Positions 1 to 6,506 of a stretch of DNA of 12,175 nt are shown piece after piece. Below the pieces are notes generated by a model. It ran no database searches. It was given only the letters and a program-made list of their open reading frames with translations, and was not told the origin of the DNA. A program made the translations under genes and the position numbers. Each line of letters begins with the position of its first letter. Position 1 is the first letter of the stretch. Where the stretch lies: the NCBI GenBank assembly GCA_022562835.1, contig JADFOM010000047.1, positions 1 to 12,175 of the forward strand. The letters are read 5' to 3'. Source of the DNA: Acidobacteriota bacterium (GTDB lineage Bacteria > Actinomycetota > Acidimicrobiia > Acidimicrobiales > SHLQ01).

Positions 1-1
1 T

Positions 2-943
2 GTACTCCACGAGGGCACGCAGTATTCGTTTCATGTGTCCGCGCGCGCAACACCCGAACCGGCCGATACCACGATTGGACCAATGCGACTCGAGATAGTC
101 GAGCCGATGCATTCGTGTCGAGTCACCATCGATGAAAACGAAACCGGAGTCTCTGCGGACCTGCTGTTCGAGGGAAGGACGGCCAATATCGAGGAGCCGC
201 GCCACAGTCTGGCTGGGGGCAGCCGAAGGATCATGGACACGACCAGATTCGCACAGCTCGGGTTTTGGAGCGGCTGGATCGAGATTGGAGGCCGCCGCCT
301 CGAACTTGAGCGTGACACGATGCGCGGCACGAAGGACCGTTCGTGGGGAGTGCGGCCCGTGGGCGGTGGTGATCCGCGGGGTGCTCCGTCGTTGGACCGT
401 AGTGGTGGACTGTTCTTCCTGTGGGCACCGCTGCACTGGGGTGACATGGGTTCACATTTTCAGTTGTTCGAGGACCGCTACGGGCGCCCCCTCTACCAGG
501 TGGGAGCGTTCTTGCCGGTCTACTCGAGTACCGATGATCTGCCCGGAGTAGTCGACGAAGCGACCGAGCACATGCGATCGCTCGAACACGATCTTCGATT
601 CGAACCCAATAGCCGGATGATCGCGTCGGCGACGCTGTCGATGACCTCGGTCGATTCAGACCTCGTTCACCACATCGAGCTCGAGAAGCTGTTCACCTTT
701 CGAATGAAGGGCATCGGCTATGCCCACCCCGAATGGTCCCACGGCGTCTGGAAGGGGGAGCTGGAGATGGCCGTAGAACAGTGGGATCTCAGCGATGTCG
801 ACGAGAACGAGTACACAAATCAACACGTCCAGCATCTTGTGCGTGCCCGCATGGGGGAGCGAGTGGGTATCGGCGTGCTCGAACAGAACTGTCTGGGTCC
901 GTATAAGCCGTACGGATTCGGTGACTTCCTAGATCGAACCTGA
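2..943 (+). CDS. Uncharacterised lipocalin-like (AttH/CrtC-type) protein, 5'-truncated
   Basis: The reading frame is open from base 2, so the gene begins upstream of the window; 314 residues are visible. A GTG at 35 could start a shorter protein, but it has no ribosome-binding site and the residues before it (VLHEGTQYSFH) read as a beta-strand continuing into the next. The sequence is rich in Trp/Gly beta-strand patterns and contains K-D-R-S-W-G-V-R at about 332-355. A DRSWG-x-R turn of this kind is typical of AttH/CrtC/hydroxyneurosporene-hydratase-like double-lipocalin proteins. From memory it resembles the actinobacterial families called DUF7064/DUF7065. No signal peptide or membrane segment is visible in this part. 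The substrate is unknown; such genes often lie near lipid or steroid metabolism genes, but this window does not show that. Coding is certain, the fold probable, the function unknown. Confidence 0.8.
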   Translation, partial: VLHEGTQYSFHVSARATPEPADTTIGPMRLEIVEPMHSCRVTIDENETGVSADLLFEGRTANIEEPRHSLAGGSRRIMDTTRFAQLGFWSGWIEIGGRRLELERDTMRGTKDRSWGVRPVGGGDPRGAPSLDRSGGLFFLWAPLHWGDMGSHFQLFEDRYGRPLYQVGAFLPVYSSTDDLPGVVDEATEHMRSLEHDLRFEPNSRMIASATLSMTSVDSDLVHHIELEKLFTFRMKGIGYAHPEWSHGVWKGELEMAVEQWDLSDVDENEYTNQHVQHLVRARMGERVGIGVLEQNCLGPYKPYGFGDFLDRT

Positions 944-959
944 CGGCTCAGGCGAGCCG
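944..959. terminator. Hairpin at a convergent gene junction, possible bidirectional terminator
   Basis: CGGCTC (944-949), loop AGGC, GAGCCG (954-959) form a perfect 6-bp GC-rich stem. It starts one base after the stop of the upstream plus-strand gene and covers the stop codon of the minus-strand dehydrogenase. No T-run follows on either strand, so intrinsic termination is only suggested by its position. Confidence 0.4.
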
Positions 960-1958
960 GCGGAGATCCGTCGCTGAAATCTCGTTTCGCCCTGGTTCGT
1001 CTCGGATCCAGCGGGCGACCTCGTCGATGACGTAGTCGGTCATTCGTATGAGCTCGCTGCCCTGTGATCCGGCGAGATGCGGGGTCACGAAGGCGTTCGG
1101 CAACGACAACAGGCGGTGGTCCGACGGAAGCGGTTCGGGATCCGCGACGTCGAGGATGGCGTAGAGGCGACCGGCCTCGAGTTCTGAAATGAGGGCGTCC
1201 TGGTCGACGATCGCGGCGCGCGCCGTATTGATCACCGTCGCTCCAGTGCGTAGCGCAGCGAGCTGCCTCGCTCCGATCATCGCCTTGGTCTCGGGAAGCG
1301 ACGGTGCGTGGATGGTCAGAACATCGGAGCGGGCGCACAAATCGTCAAGGTCACATTTGCGCACGCCGAGATGATCGGCCTCGGCTTCGTCAACGAACGG
1401 GTCGTAGAGTGCGACCGCGAGATGTGGGAAGTTTCCGAGCAGCTCGATGACGCGACGGCCGATGAGCGAGGCACCCACGACGCCGATGGTCTTCGAATAG
1501 TTTCCGACGGGCACTTGGTTACCTACGCGGGACGCCTCGATTGTGCGATCGCGGAGAAGATCGCGCTGCCAGAACACGTCTTTGTTTGCGAACAGAATCG
1601 CCGCGATGCTGAACTCGACGACCGGTTCGGCGTTGGCGTTCGCTCCTGAGGTGATGCGGATGCCTCGATCAAAGGCCGTTATATCGACCGTCCCCTTGAT
1701 CGTGCCGGCCGCGTACGCGAACAGCCCGAGGTTCGGCGCTCGCTCGACGACGTTGATGTCGATGAGCGGGCAGCCCCAATGGCCGACGATGACTTGTGCG
1801 TCGGCGAGGAGACGATCGGCGCGGGGGTCACTCCAGTCTCCGATCGGTTCGTCATCGAGGATCTGGCCCAGCTCGGAGAGTCGCGACATGGCGCCCGCGT
1901 CGAACAGCTCGACTCCAGCCCAATGCGCCAGAACGATCTTTGGGTTCAAACGAGTCAT
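948..1958 (-). CDS. D-isomer-specific 2-hydroxyacid dehydrogenase, NAD-dependent
   Basis: 336 aa, a normal length for the family. These enzymes interconvert D-2-hydroxy acids and 2-oxo acids with NAD(H) in the cytoplasm. The Rossmann domain begins around residue 156; the dinucleotide loop reads GVVGASLIG (159-167), with Ser at the usual middle Gly of GxGxxG. Asp186 (LYDP) after the second strand favours NAD over NADP. The catalytic set is present: Arg247 in INTARAAIVD, Glu275 in DVADPEPLP and His294 in TPHLAGSQG. The exact substrate (phosphoglycerate, glyoxylate, erythronate or other) cannot be read from sequence. There is no ACT domain, so it is not a typical long SerA. The ATG start lacks a Shine-Dalgarno site, but TATCGT ends 8 bases before it, suggesting a leaderless transcript. 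The gene is divergent from the VOC gene and convergent with the lipocalin-like gene. Confidence 0.9.
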   Translation of the reverse strand: MTRLNPKIVLAHWAGVELFDAGAMSRLSELGQILDDEPIGDWSDPRADRLLADAQVIVGHWGCPLIDINVVERAPNLGLFAYAAGTIKGTVDITAFDRGIRITSGANANAEPVVEFSIAAILFANKDVFWQRDLLRDRTIEASRVGNQVPVGNYSKTIGVVGASLIGRRVIELLGNFPHLAVALYDPFVDEAEADHLGVRKCDLDDLCARSDVLTIHAPSLPETKAMIGARQLAALRTGATVINTARAAIVDQDALISELEAGRLYAILDVADPEPLPSDHRLLSLPNAFVTPHLAGSQGSELIRMTDYVIDEVARWIRDEPGRNEISATDLRRLA

Positions 1959-1966
1959 CGAGCTTC

Positions 1967-1972
1967 ACGATA
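1967..1972 (-). promoter_or_regulatory. Putative -10 element of a leaderless promoter
   Basis: On the minus strand TATCGT (TANNNT) ends 8 bases before the ATG of the hydroxyacid dehydrogenase, which has no Shine-Dalgarno sequence. No convincing -35 box is seen. Confidence 0.35.
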
Positions 1973-2033
1973 GAAGAGTTGGCATGGGCAGTCGGGAGTT
2001 GCAGTCGATTTCGGCAACATCGGTTTGTGCCAA

Positions 2034-2039
2034 TACGGT
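2034..2039 (+). promoter_or_regulatory. Putative -10 element of a leaderless promoter
   Basis: TACGGT (TANNNT) lies 7 bases before the ATG at 2047. It supports that start over upstream in-frame codons, which run back inside the antisense dehydrogenase gene. No clear -35 is visible. Confidence 0.35.
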
Positions 2040-2046
2040 GCTGGTG

Positions 2047-2577
2047 ATGGCCGCCGATGCGTACGACAATGAGATCGACTCCGGTCGGGCGAGCGCCGAT
2101 GTTTACGACGTTCATCCGTCCTCAGCACGCTGGACACATCTTGCGCTTCAGGTCGGCGACATCGATGCGACCATCGATTGGTACACAGAGCACACTCCAC
2201 TGCGACTGTTGATGCGGCGCGAGGACGAGATGGGCTACGGGGCCTGGCTCGGCCATGGTGACGCAGCGGACCACCCGTTCGTGCTGGTCTTGTCTCAGTT
2301 CTTTGCCGAGACGGATCCTTACGCCGACCAGCCCCGCACGGTGCTCGGACCGTTCGCGCACATCGGCATTGAGCTGCCGAGCCGTGCCGAGGTTGACCGG
2401 GCGGCGGAGTTGGCCGAGAAGAATGGTTCGTTGAAGATGGCCGCGACGCAGATGCCCCCACCGATCGGGTACATCACAATGGTGTCGGACCCCGATGGCA
2501 ATCTGATCGAGTTCTCCTTCGATCAAGGCGTGTATGCGTTGGCTCGCGACAAGATGACCGATGGCGGTACTACCTAG
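2047..2577 (+). CDS. VOC-family protein (glyoxalase/extradiol dioxygenase fold)
   Basis: 176 aa from the ATG at 2047. The frame stays open far upstream (to about 1543), but that part lies antisense to the dehydrogenase and is not VOC-like, so the short start is chosen; TACGGT 7 bases upstream supports it. Two beta-alpha-beta-beta-beta modules are visible: WTHLALQVGDIDATIDWY (29-46) and GPFAHIGIELPS (101-112), ending in the classic SDPDGNLIEFSF (147-158). Likely metal ligands are His31, His105 and Glu155. VOC proteins bind a divalent metal and act as lyases, isomerases, epimerases or ring-cleaving dioxygenases; the subclass cannot be settled here. The N-terminal 28 residues look like a flexible extension. 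The stop codon overlaps that of the convergent ABC operon. Confidence 0.88.
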   Translation: MAADAYDNEIDSGRASADVYDVHPSSARWTHLALQVGDIDATIDWYTEHTPLRLLMRREDEMGYGAWLGHGDAADHPFVLVLSQFFAETDPYADQPRTVLGPFAHIGIELPSRAEVDRAAELAEKNGSLKMAATQMPPPIGYITMVSDPDGNLIEFSFDQGVYALARDKMTDGGTT

Positions 2578-3509
2578 TCAGGCATCCCGATAAATGGTTG
2601 AGCCAATGCGCCGGGGGCGCGCACTCGTTGAGCGAAGACGGCCATTGCCAGCAGGGTGACTACGAATGGCAGCGAGGTGAGCAATTCGTTGTTGAGTTCG
2701 TACCCGACGAGCGGCAGCGAGAGCCGAAATGACAGTACTGTCCCGAACAGCACACAGCCGGCGATTGTTCCTCTCAGTGTCCAGCCGCCGAAGATCACCG
2801 CGGCGATCGCGATGAAGCCGCGCCCGCCGACCATCGCGGTGTCGAAGCTTCCGATTACGCCGATCGTGAGGTAGGCACCGCCGAGGCCGGCGCTAAGTCC
2901 GGCGAGATAGATCGATTGACGGCGTCGTAGGTTCACGGCGATGCCGGAGGCGTGCGCGGCATTCGGTCTTTCGCCGACTGCGCGAACCTCGAGTCCCCAG
3001 CGCGTGCGGTAGACGAGCCACCAGGCCAAGGGAATCATTGGATAGAGCAAATACATCGGCCAGGGTTGGTCGAAGAGGGCATCGCCGAGGAAGGGGATGT
3101 CGCTCAGCAGGGGTAAGGCCGTACGGGCTGCCCGCGCCGTCTGGGGTTCGATTTCGCCGTCGAGAAATCCGCTGAGCCCGAGCACCCCTATGTTCAGTGT
3201 CAGACCAACAACGAACTGATCTGCGGACAGATGGTGACTCATATGGGCTTGGACCGCGGCTACCGACACGCCGCCGAGCGCACCAAATGCCATCGCTGCG
3301 GCCGTCGACTCCGTGACGTCGTAGCCGACCGCTCCTGCGAAGGCCCCTGCGAGCAGCATTCCCTCAAGTGAGATGTTCATCGTTCCGGACTTTTCGGCGA
3401 CCCATTCGCCGACTGCGCCGAACCCGAGCAGTGCTGCGAACGTGACGGCGGAGATCCAGGTCGCCTCGCTCGTAACAACGTCGCCTACCGCCCTGATTAG
3501 GTCATTCAC
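2574..3509 (-). CDS. ABC importer permease 2 (nucleoside/BMP-type, NupQ-like)
   Basis: 311-aa polytopic membrane protein of the branched-chain/simple-sugar permease superfamily (BPD_transp_2). Signatures of the nucleoside-type subgroup are visible: GEWVAEKSGTMNISLEG (34-50) after the first membrane segment, the coupling loop GLEVRAVGERPNAAHASGI (172-190) that contacts the ATPase, and GGRGFIAIAAVIFGGW (228-243). Hydrophobic segments lie roughly at 18-34, 47-66, 68-85, 98-113, 151-167, 200-219, 230-261 and 278-294. It is the last gene of the operon; its ATG overlaps the TGA of the preceding permease in an ATGA. Characterised relatives are Bacillus NupQ (guanosine uptake) and purine-nucleoside BMP systems. 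The substrate is inferred at family level only. Confidence 0.9.
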   Translation of the reverse strand: MNDLIRAVGDVVTSEATWISAVTFAALLGFGAVGEWVAEKSGTMNISLEGMLLAGAFAGAVGYDVTESTAAAMAFGALGGVSVAAVQAHMSHHLSADQFVVGLTLNIGVLGLSGFLDGEIEPQTARAARTALPLLSDIPFLGDALFDQPWPMYLLYPMIPLAWWLVYRTRWGLEVRAVGERPNAAHASGIAVNLRRRQSIYLAGLSAGLGGAYLTIGVIGSFDTAMVGGRGFIAIAAVIFGGWTLRGTIAGCVLFGTVLSFRLSLPLVGYELNNELLTSLPFVVTLLAMAVFAQRVRAPGALAQPFIGMPD

Positions 3510-4645
3510 GAAAGGTCTCTTGAGTCGAGGGCGGCCTCGGTGCGCCGCCGCTCACGCACGTACAGAAGTGCGGGTGGGATTAGCAGGGCGAGGATCAACA
3601 GAGCCTGAACAACGTCGGTAATGCGCCGCTCAACACCGGTCGCCGCGAGGAAACCAGATCCGGTGCGTAGGCACGCAAGGATGAATGCGATCAAGACCGC
3701 TGGCAGTACGCGACCACGTGACACCAATGCGACGAGTAGACCGGTCCAGCCGATGTTTGCTGCGAAGCCTGCGCTCAGGCGATAGTTGCCAAAGTCGCCG
3801 CCGACGAGCATGACAGCGCCCGCAAGTCCTGCGAACGCGCCGGAGGTCACCATGGCGATGCCGCCGTAGCGGGCTGCTGCGACTCCAGATCGTTGCGCGA
3901 CACGGGCGTTGTGTCCAAGCACCGTGAGACGAAATCCCCAGATCGTCCGAGCGAGTGCGAATGCGACCATGAAGGCGGCGAGCAGTGCCAGCACTAGCGA
4001 GAGTGAGACCTCGTTGCCGAAGATCTCCGGCGATGGCATACGGGCGGATTCTGGCACGGCAAGGGTCTGTTGTGTCTGTGTCCCTTGGCCGCGGCCGAGT
4101 GGGGCGAGGAGAAGTGACTCCCGCCGCAAGGCGTACGCGACGACCTGCGAGGCGATCGCGACGAGCAGTAGCGTGCTCAGGACTTCCGGGACGTTGCGTT
4201 TGTAGCGCAGGAGCGCGGCGATGCCCGCCCACAGAGCGCCGCCAGCGATGCCTGCCGCGATGATCGCAACGAGTACAACACCGCCCGGCCATTGATGATG
4301 GTTGCCGAGGTGAACGGACGCGTAGGCGCCGCATCCAGCCCCGATCAGCAGTTGGCCTTCCTGTCCGATGTTGACCAGCGCGCCACGAGTCGACACGATC
4401 GTGCCGAGCGCGACCAGTAGAATTGGGACGGCGATTCCGATGGTCTGACCCCAGCGCCCGGGACTCGTAAGGCTGCCGCTCACCAGAGCCTCGACGACGG
4501 TGCCCGCCGATCCGCCGGTTGCCTCCACAAGCAGCGCGGACAACATGAGCGCGAGCGTGATGCTCATCACATAGAGCGCGACGACCTCGATCCATGAGGT
4601 GGTCGAGACGTTGCTGCTCGATTCCGCTCGGTCGCGTGTCATCAC
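3506..4645 (-). CDS. ABC importer permease 1 (nucleoside/BMP-type, NupP-like)
   Basis: 379-aa integral membrane protein, the longer permease typical of this importer class. Residues 1-18 are polar and probably cytoplasmic, followed by a hydrophobic segment at about 19-41. Family signatures are RGALVNIGQEGQLLIGAG (87-104), KRNVPEVLSTLLL (149-161), the coupling loop GFRLTVLGHNARVAQRSGV (237-255) and GFAANIGWTGLLVAL (293-307). It would pair with the downstream permease as a heterodimeric channel for nucleosides or related solutes. The start overlaps the stop of the ATPase gene by 4 bases and the end overlaps the next permease by 4 bases, so translational coupling is likely. The tail after about 363 is charged and cytoplasmic. 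Confidence 0.9.
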   Translation of the reverse strand: MMTRDRAESSSNVSTTSWIEVVALYVMSITLALMLSALLVEATGGSAGTVVEALVSGSLTSPGRWGQTIGIAVPILLVALGTIVSTRGALVNIGQEGQLLIGAGCGAYASVHLGNHHQWPGGVVLVAIIAAGIAGGALWAGIAALLRYKRNVPEVLSTLLLVAIASQVVAYALRRESLLLAPLGRGQGTQTQQTLAVPESARMPSPEIFGNEVSLSLVLALLAAFMVAFALARTIWGFRLTVLGHNARVAQRSGVAAARYGGIAMVTSGAFAGLAGAVMLVGGDFGNYRLSAGFAANIGWTGLLVALVSRGRVLPAVLIAFILACLRTGSGFLAATGVERRITDVVQALLILALLIPPALLYVRERRRTEAALDSRDLS

Positions 4646-6150
4646 GAGGTGCGCCCTCCCAGCAGGAGGCCGAGACGGGTGCGGTCGCGTTCGTCGCCGG
4701 TCAGTTCACCGATAACTGACCCGTTGAACATGACCACGATGCGGGTTGCCAACGTAAGGAGTTCGTCGGTCTCGTTCGACACCAGCAGCACGGCAAGGCC
4801 GCGGGCCGCCGCCGCGAGCAGTTGTTCGTTTAGGAATGCGACCGCACCGACGTCGAGCCCGCGCGTCGGGTAGGCGGCGATGAGCACCTTTGGGTTGCGA
4901 CAGAGCTCGCGGGCGAGCACAACACGCTGTTGGTTGCCACCCGACAGTGACCACATCGGTGCATCGGGTCCCACACAGTCGATGCCGTACTCGTCGATCA
5001 GTGCCTCTGCGCTGGTACGCATTGCGTCGAGGTCGATAAGTCCGAGCCGACCTGCGATCGGAGTGTCGCTGAGTGCGAGGTTTTCAGCGACACTCATCTC
5101 GAGGACGACACCGGAGTCGCGTCGATCGGCGGGGATCACTGCAATGCCAGCTGCTTCCATCGCGCCCGGCGAGCCCGTCTCGACCTCATTGTTATCGAGG
5201 CGGATCTGGCCGCCGTCGAGTGACCGAAGGCTGGAGAGCACGTCGATGAGTTCGTGTTGGCCGTTGTTCTCGATACCGGCCATGCCGACTATTTCGCCCG
5301 CGTTGAGGGTCAGATTCAAGTGGTCGAGTTGACGCTGTCCCTCAACACCGGCAACGACTGCATCGCTGATACGAAGAACCACTCGACCGGTCGAGGCTGT
5401 GGCCGTGCGAACCTTCAGGGCGACCGGTCGAGTGCCGATCATCGCTAGCGCGAGCGAGTCGGCGGTGGCATCTGTGCTGGCGGTGCGTTCGATGACGACC
5501 CCGCGTCGTAGCACCGTGATGTCGTTGGTCGCTTCGATAACCTCGTCGAGGCGATGGCTAACCAGTGCGACTGTGCGGTCCCCCTCCTCGACGAGTTGCT
5601 TGATCGCTCCGAACAACTCGTGAGCCTCGTCGGGCGTCAGCATCGCCGTGGGTTCGTCGAGGATGAGCACACGCGGGTCTCGCCTGAGGGACTTGAGGAT
5701 CTCGACACGTTGACGCAACCCGATCGGGAGATCGGCGACAACAGCGTTGGGGTCGACCGGCAGCCCGTAGCGTTCGCCGAGACGCACGACGTCGTCGCGG
5801 GTCTGCGCTGGGTCGAGCCTGTGGTTGTCGCCGAGTGCGACGTTCTCCCAGACCGTGAGCGGTTCGACGAGAGAAAGGTGTTGATGGACCATGGCGATGC
5901 CGTACGTCGCAGCATCGACCGGGTTGGATATTTCGCAGGGCTGGCCATCGATCTCGATCGTGCCAGCGTCGGGGGTGTGCAGTCCCACGAGCATGCGCAT
6001 GAGGGTTGTCTTACCCGCTCCGTTTTCACCCAGGATGCCGTGGATGCGTCGAGGGTGCAGCGAGAGGTCGACCCGTTCGCAGGCTACGACCGAACCGAAC
6101 CGCTTGGTCAGCCCTTCGACTCGGAGAACCGGTGCACTTTCGGTCGGCAT
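4642..6150 (-). CDS. ABC importer ATPase with tandem NBDs (NupO/MglA-like)
   Basis: 502 aa, the usual length for tandem-domain sugar/nucleoside importer ATPases. NBD1 has Walker A GENGAGKT (41-48), Q-loop Gln90, a degenerate signature LPIGLRQRVEIL (141-152), Walker B VLILDEP with Glu166, and H-loop His199. NBD2 lacks the Walker A lysine (GIENNGQHE, 292-300) but has a canonical LSGGNQQ (402-408), Walker-B-like LIAAYPTRGLD (423-433), and Asn459 at the H-loop position. This complementary asymmetry, giving one competent site, is normal for the family. It energises uptake through the two permeases encoded immediately downstream. It is the first gene of the operon; no Shine-Dalgarno is seen, but TAGTCT ends 7 bases before the ATG. 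A substrate-binding (BMP-type) lipoprotein gene is absent on both sides. Confidence 0.93.
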   Translation of the reverse strand: MPTESAPVLRVEGLTKRFGSVVACERVDLSLHPRRIHGILGENGAGKTTLMRMLVGLHTPDAGTIEIDGQPCEISNPVDAATYGIAMVHQHLSLVEPLTVWENVALGDNHRLDPAQTRDDVVRLGERYGLPVDPNAVVADLPIGLRQRVEILKSLRRDPRVLILDEPTAMLTPDEAHELFGAIKQLVEEGDRTVALVSHRLDEVIEATNDITVLRRGVVIERTASTDATADSLALAMIGTRPVALKVRTATASTGRVVLRISDAVVAGVEGQRQLDHLNLTLNAGEIVGMAGIENNGQHELIDVLSSLRSLDGGQIRLDNNEVETGSPGAMEAAGIAVIPADRRDSGVVLEMSVAENLALSDTPIAGRLGLIDLDAMRTSAEALIDEYGIDCVGPDAPMWSLSGGNQQRVVLARELCRNPKVLIAAYPTRGLDVGAVAFLNEQLLAAAARGLAVLLVSNETDELLTLATRIVVMFNGSVIGELTGDERDRTRLGLLLGGRTS

Positions 6151-6157
6151 CGACGCA

Positions 6158-6163
6158 AGACTA
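6158..6163 (-). promoter_or_regulatory. Putative -10 element of a leaderless promoter for the ABC operon
   Basis: Read on the minus strand, TAGTCT (TANNNT) ends 7 bases before the ATG of the ATPase gene, which lacks a Shine-Dalgarno site. The -35 region is not recognisable. The 89-bp divergent gap also serves the small zinc-ribbon gene. Confidence 0.35.
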
Positions 6164-6199
6164 CCGGGGCATCCCGATTCGCCGTGTGTCGCCGAGTTC

Positions 6200-6205
6200 T
6201 ATGCT
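6200..6205 (+). promoter_or_regulatory. Possible -10 element for the small zinc-ribbon gene
   Basis: TATGCT lies 34 bases before the GTG at 6240, which would give a short leader containing the GAGGGGG site. No -35 is evident, so this is tentative. Confidence 0.22.
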
Positions 6206-6226
6206 CGCGGCGCGGCAATGGTGCGC

Positions 6227-6233
6227 GAGGGGG
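6227..6233 (+). promoter_or_regulatory. Ribosome-binding site deciding the 6240 start
   Basis: GAGGGGG lies 6 bases before GTG 6240. An in-frame TGA at 6234-6236, two codons before this GTG, excludes any earlier start. Confidence 0.55.
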
Positions 6234-6239
6234 TGAGAG

Positions 6240-6416
6240 GTGATCGACGAAGCAGACGAATTCGATGATGACGTCGATCCCGACCGGTTGCGGGTCTGTG
6301 GGTATTGGCGGTGCGAGGAGCTTTTCGAGACGCGCACCACGAACCAGATCTTCTGCCGCAAGGCCTGTCGCAGCCGCCAGAGAAAATGGGAACGCGCCCA
6401 AGAGCGCCGCCGCTAA
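6240..6416 (+). CDS. Small four-cysteine zinc-ribbon-like protein, 58 aa
   Basis: A GTG-started ORF of 58 codons. It has an acidic N-terminus (residues 3-15, rich in Asp/Glu), then Cys20-x4-Cys25, Cys39-x3-Cys43, and a strongly basic tail (Arg/Lys-rich, 44-58). The core pattern C-G-Y-W-R-C ... Q-I-F-C-R-K-A-C-R is that of a treble-clef or ribbon-type structural zinc site, similar to the Cys-rich ends of CGNR-type and other actinobacterial regulators. The Arg-rich tail could bind nucleic acid. A good Shine-Dalgarno and an intact cysteine set argue that it is real. It is divergent from the ABC operon and upstream of the DUF6285 operon; a regulatory role is possible but unproven. I do not recognise a named family. 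Confidence 0.72.
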   Translation: MIDEADEFDDDVDPDRLRVCGYWRCEELFETRTTNQIFCRKACRSRQRKWERAQERRR

Positions 6417-6441
6417 GTCTCAGAAATCTGTGGTCGTTTAC

Positions 6442-6473
6442 CCACCTCACAGGTGGTCAGGCGACCAAATTTT
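6442..6473 (+). terminator. Overlapping hairpins after the zinc-ribbon gene, possible weak terminator
   Basis: Two mutually exclusive stems share bases: CCACCT-CAC-AGGTGG (6442-6456) and TGGTC-AGGC-GACCA (6454-6467). The second is followed by AATTTT. It lies 25 bases after the zinc-ribbon stop and before the next operon's start. The short T-run makes a terminator plausible but weak. Confidence 0.35.
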
Positions 6474-6494
6474 CGGGTGGGGAGGGGGCGCGGT

Positions 6495-6500
6495 TAGCTT
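6495..6500 (+). promoter_or_regulatory. Putative -10 element of a leaderless promoter for the DUF6285-kinase-ACAD operon
   Basis: TAGCTT (TANNNT) ends 6 bases before the GTG at 6507. The intervening bases contain no Shine-Dalgarno, consistent with transcription starting at or near the start codon. Confidence 0.35.
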
Positions 6501-6506
6501 GGCGCG

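Noticed and set aside
1543..2046. N-terminal extension of the VOC gene by 168 residues
   Set aside because: This stretch is antisense to the well-supported dehydrogenase gene, has low-complexity Arg/Ser composition and no VOC similarity. A -10-like element sits just before the ATG at 2047.
1955..2526. Long minus-strand ORFs over the VOC gene
   Set aside because: They are Arg/Pro/Ser-rich mirror frames of a gene with clear VOC motifs.
3630..4595. Long minus-strand ORF of 321 codons inside the first permease gene
   Set aside because: It is an alternative frame of the permease, with an extreme Arg/His content and no hydrophobic segments; a GC-skew shadow.
6108..6401. Minus-strand 97-codon ORF upstream of the ABC ATPase, a candidate for the missing binding protein or a regulator
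   Set aside because: It overlaps both the ATPase start and the zinc-ribbon gene antisense, lacks a signal peptide or lipobox, and its composition reads as the mirror of the real genes.
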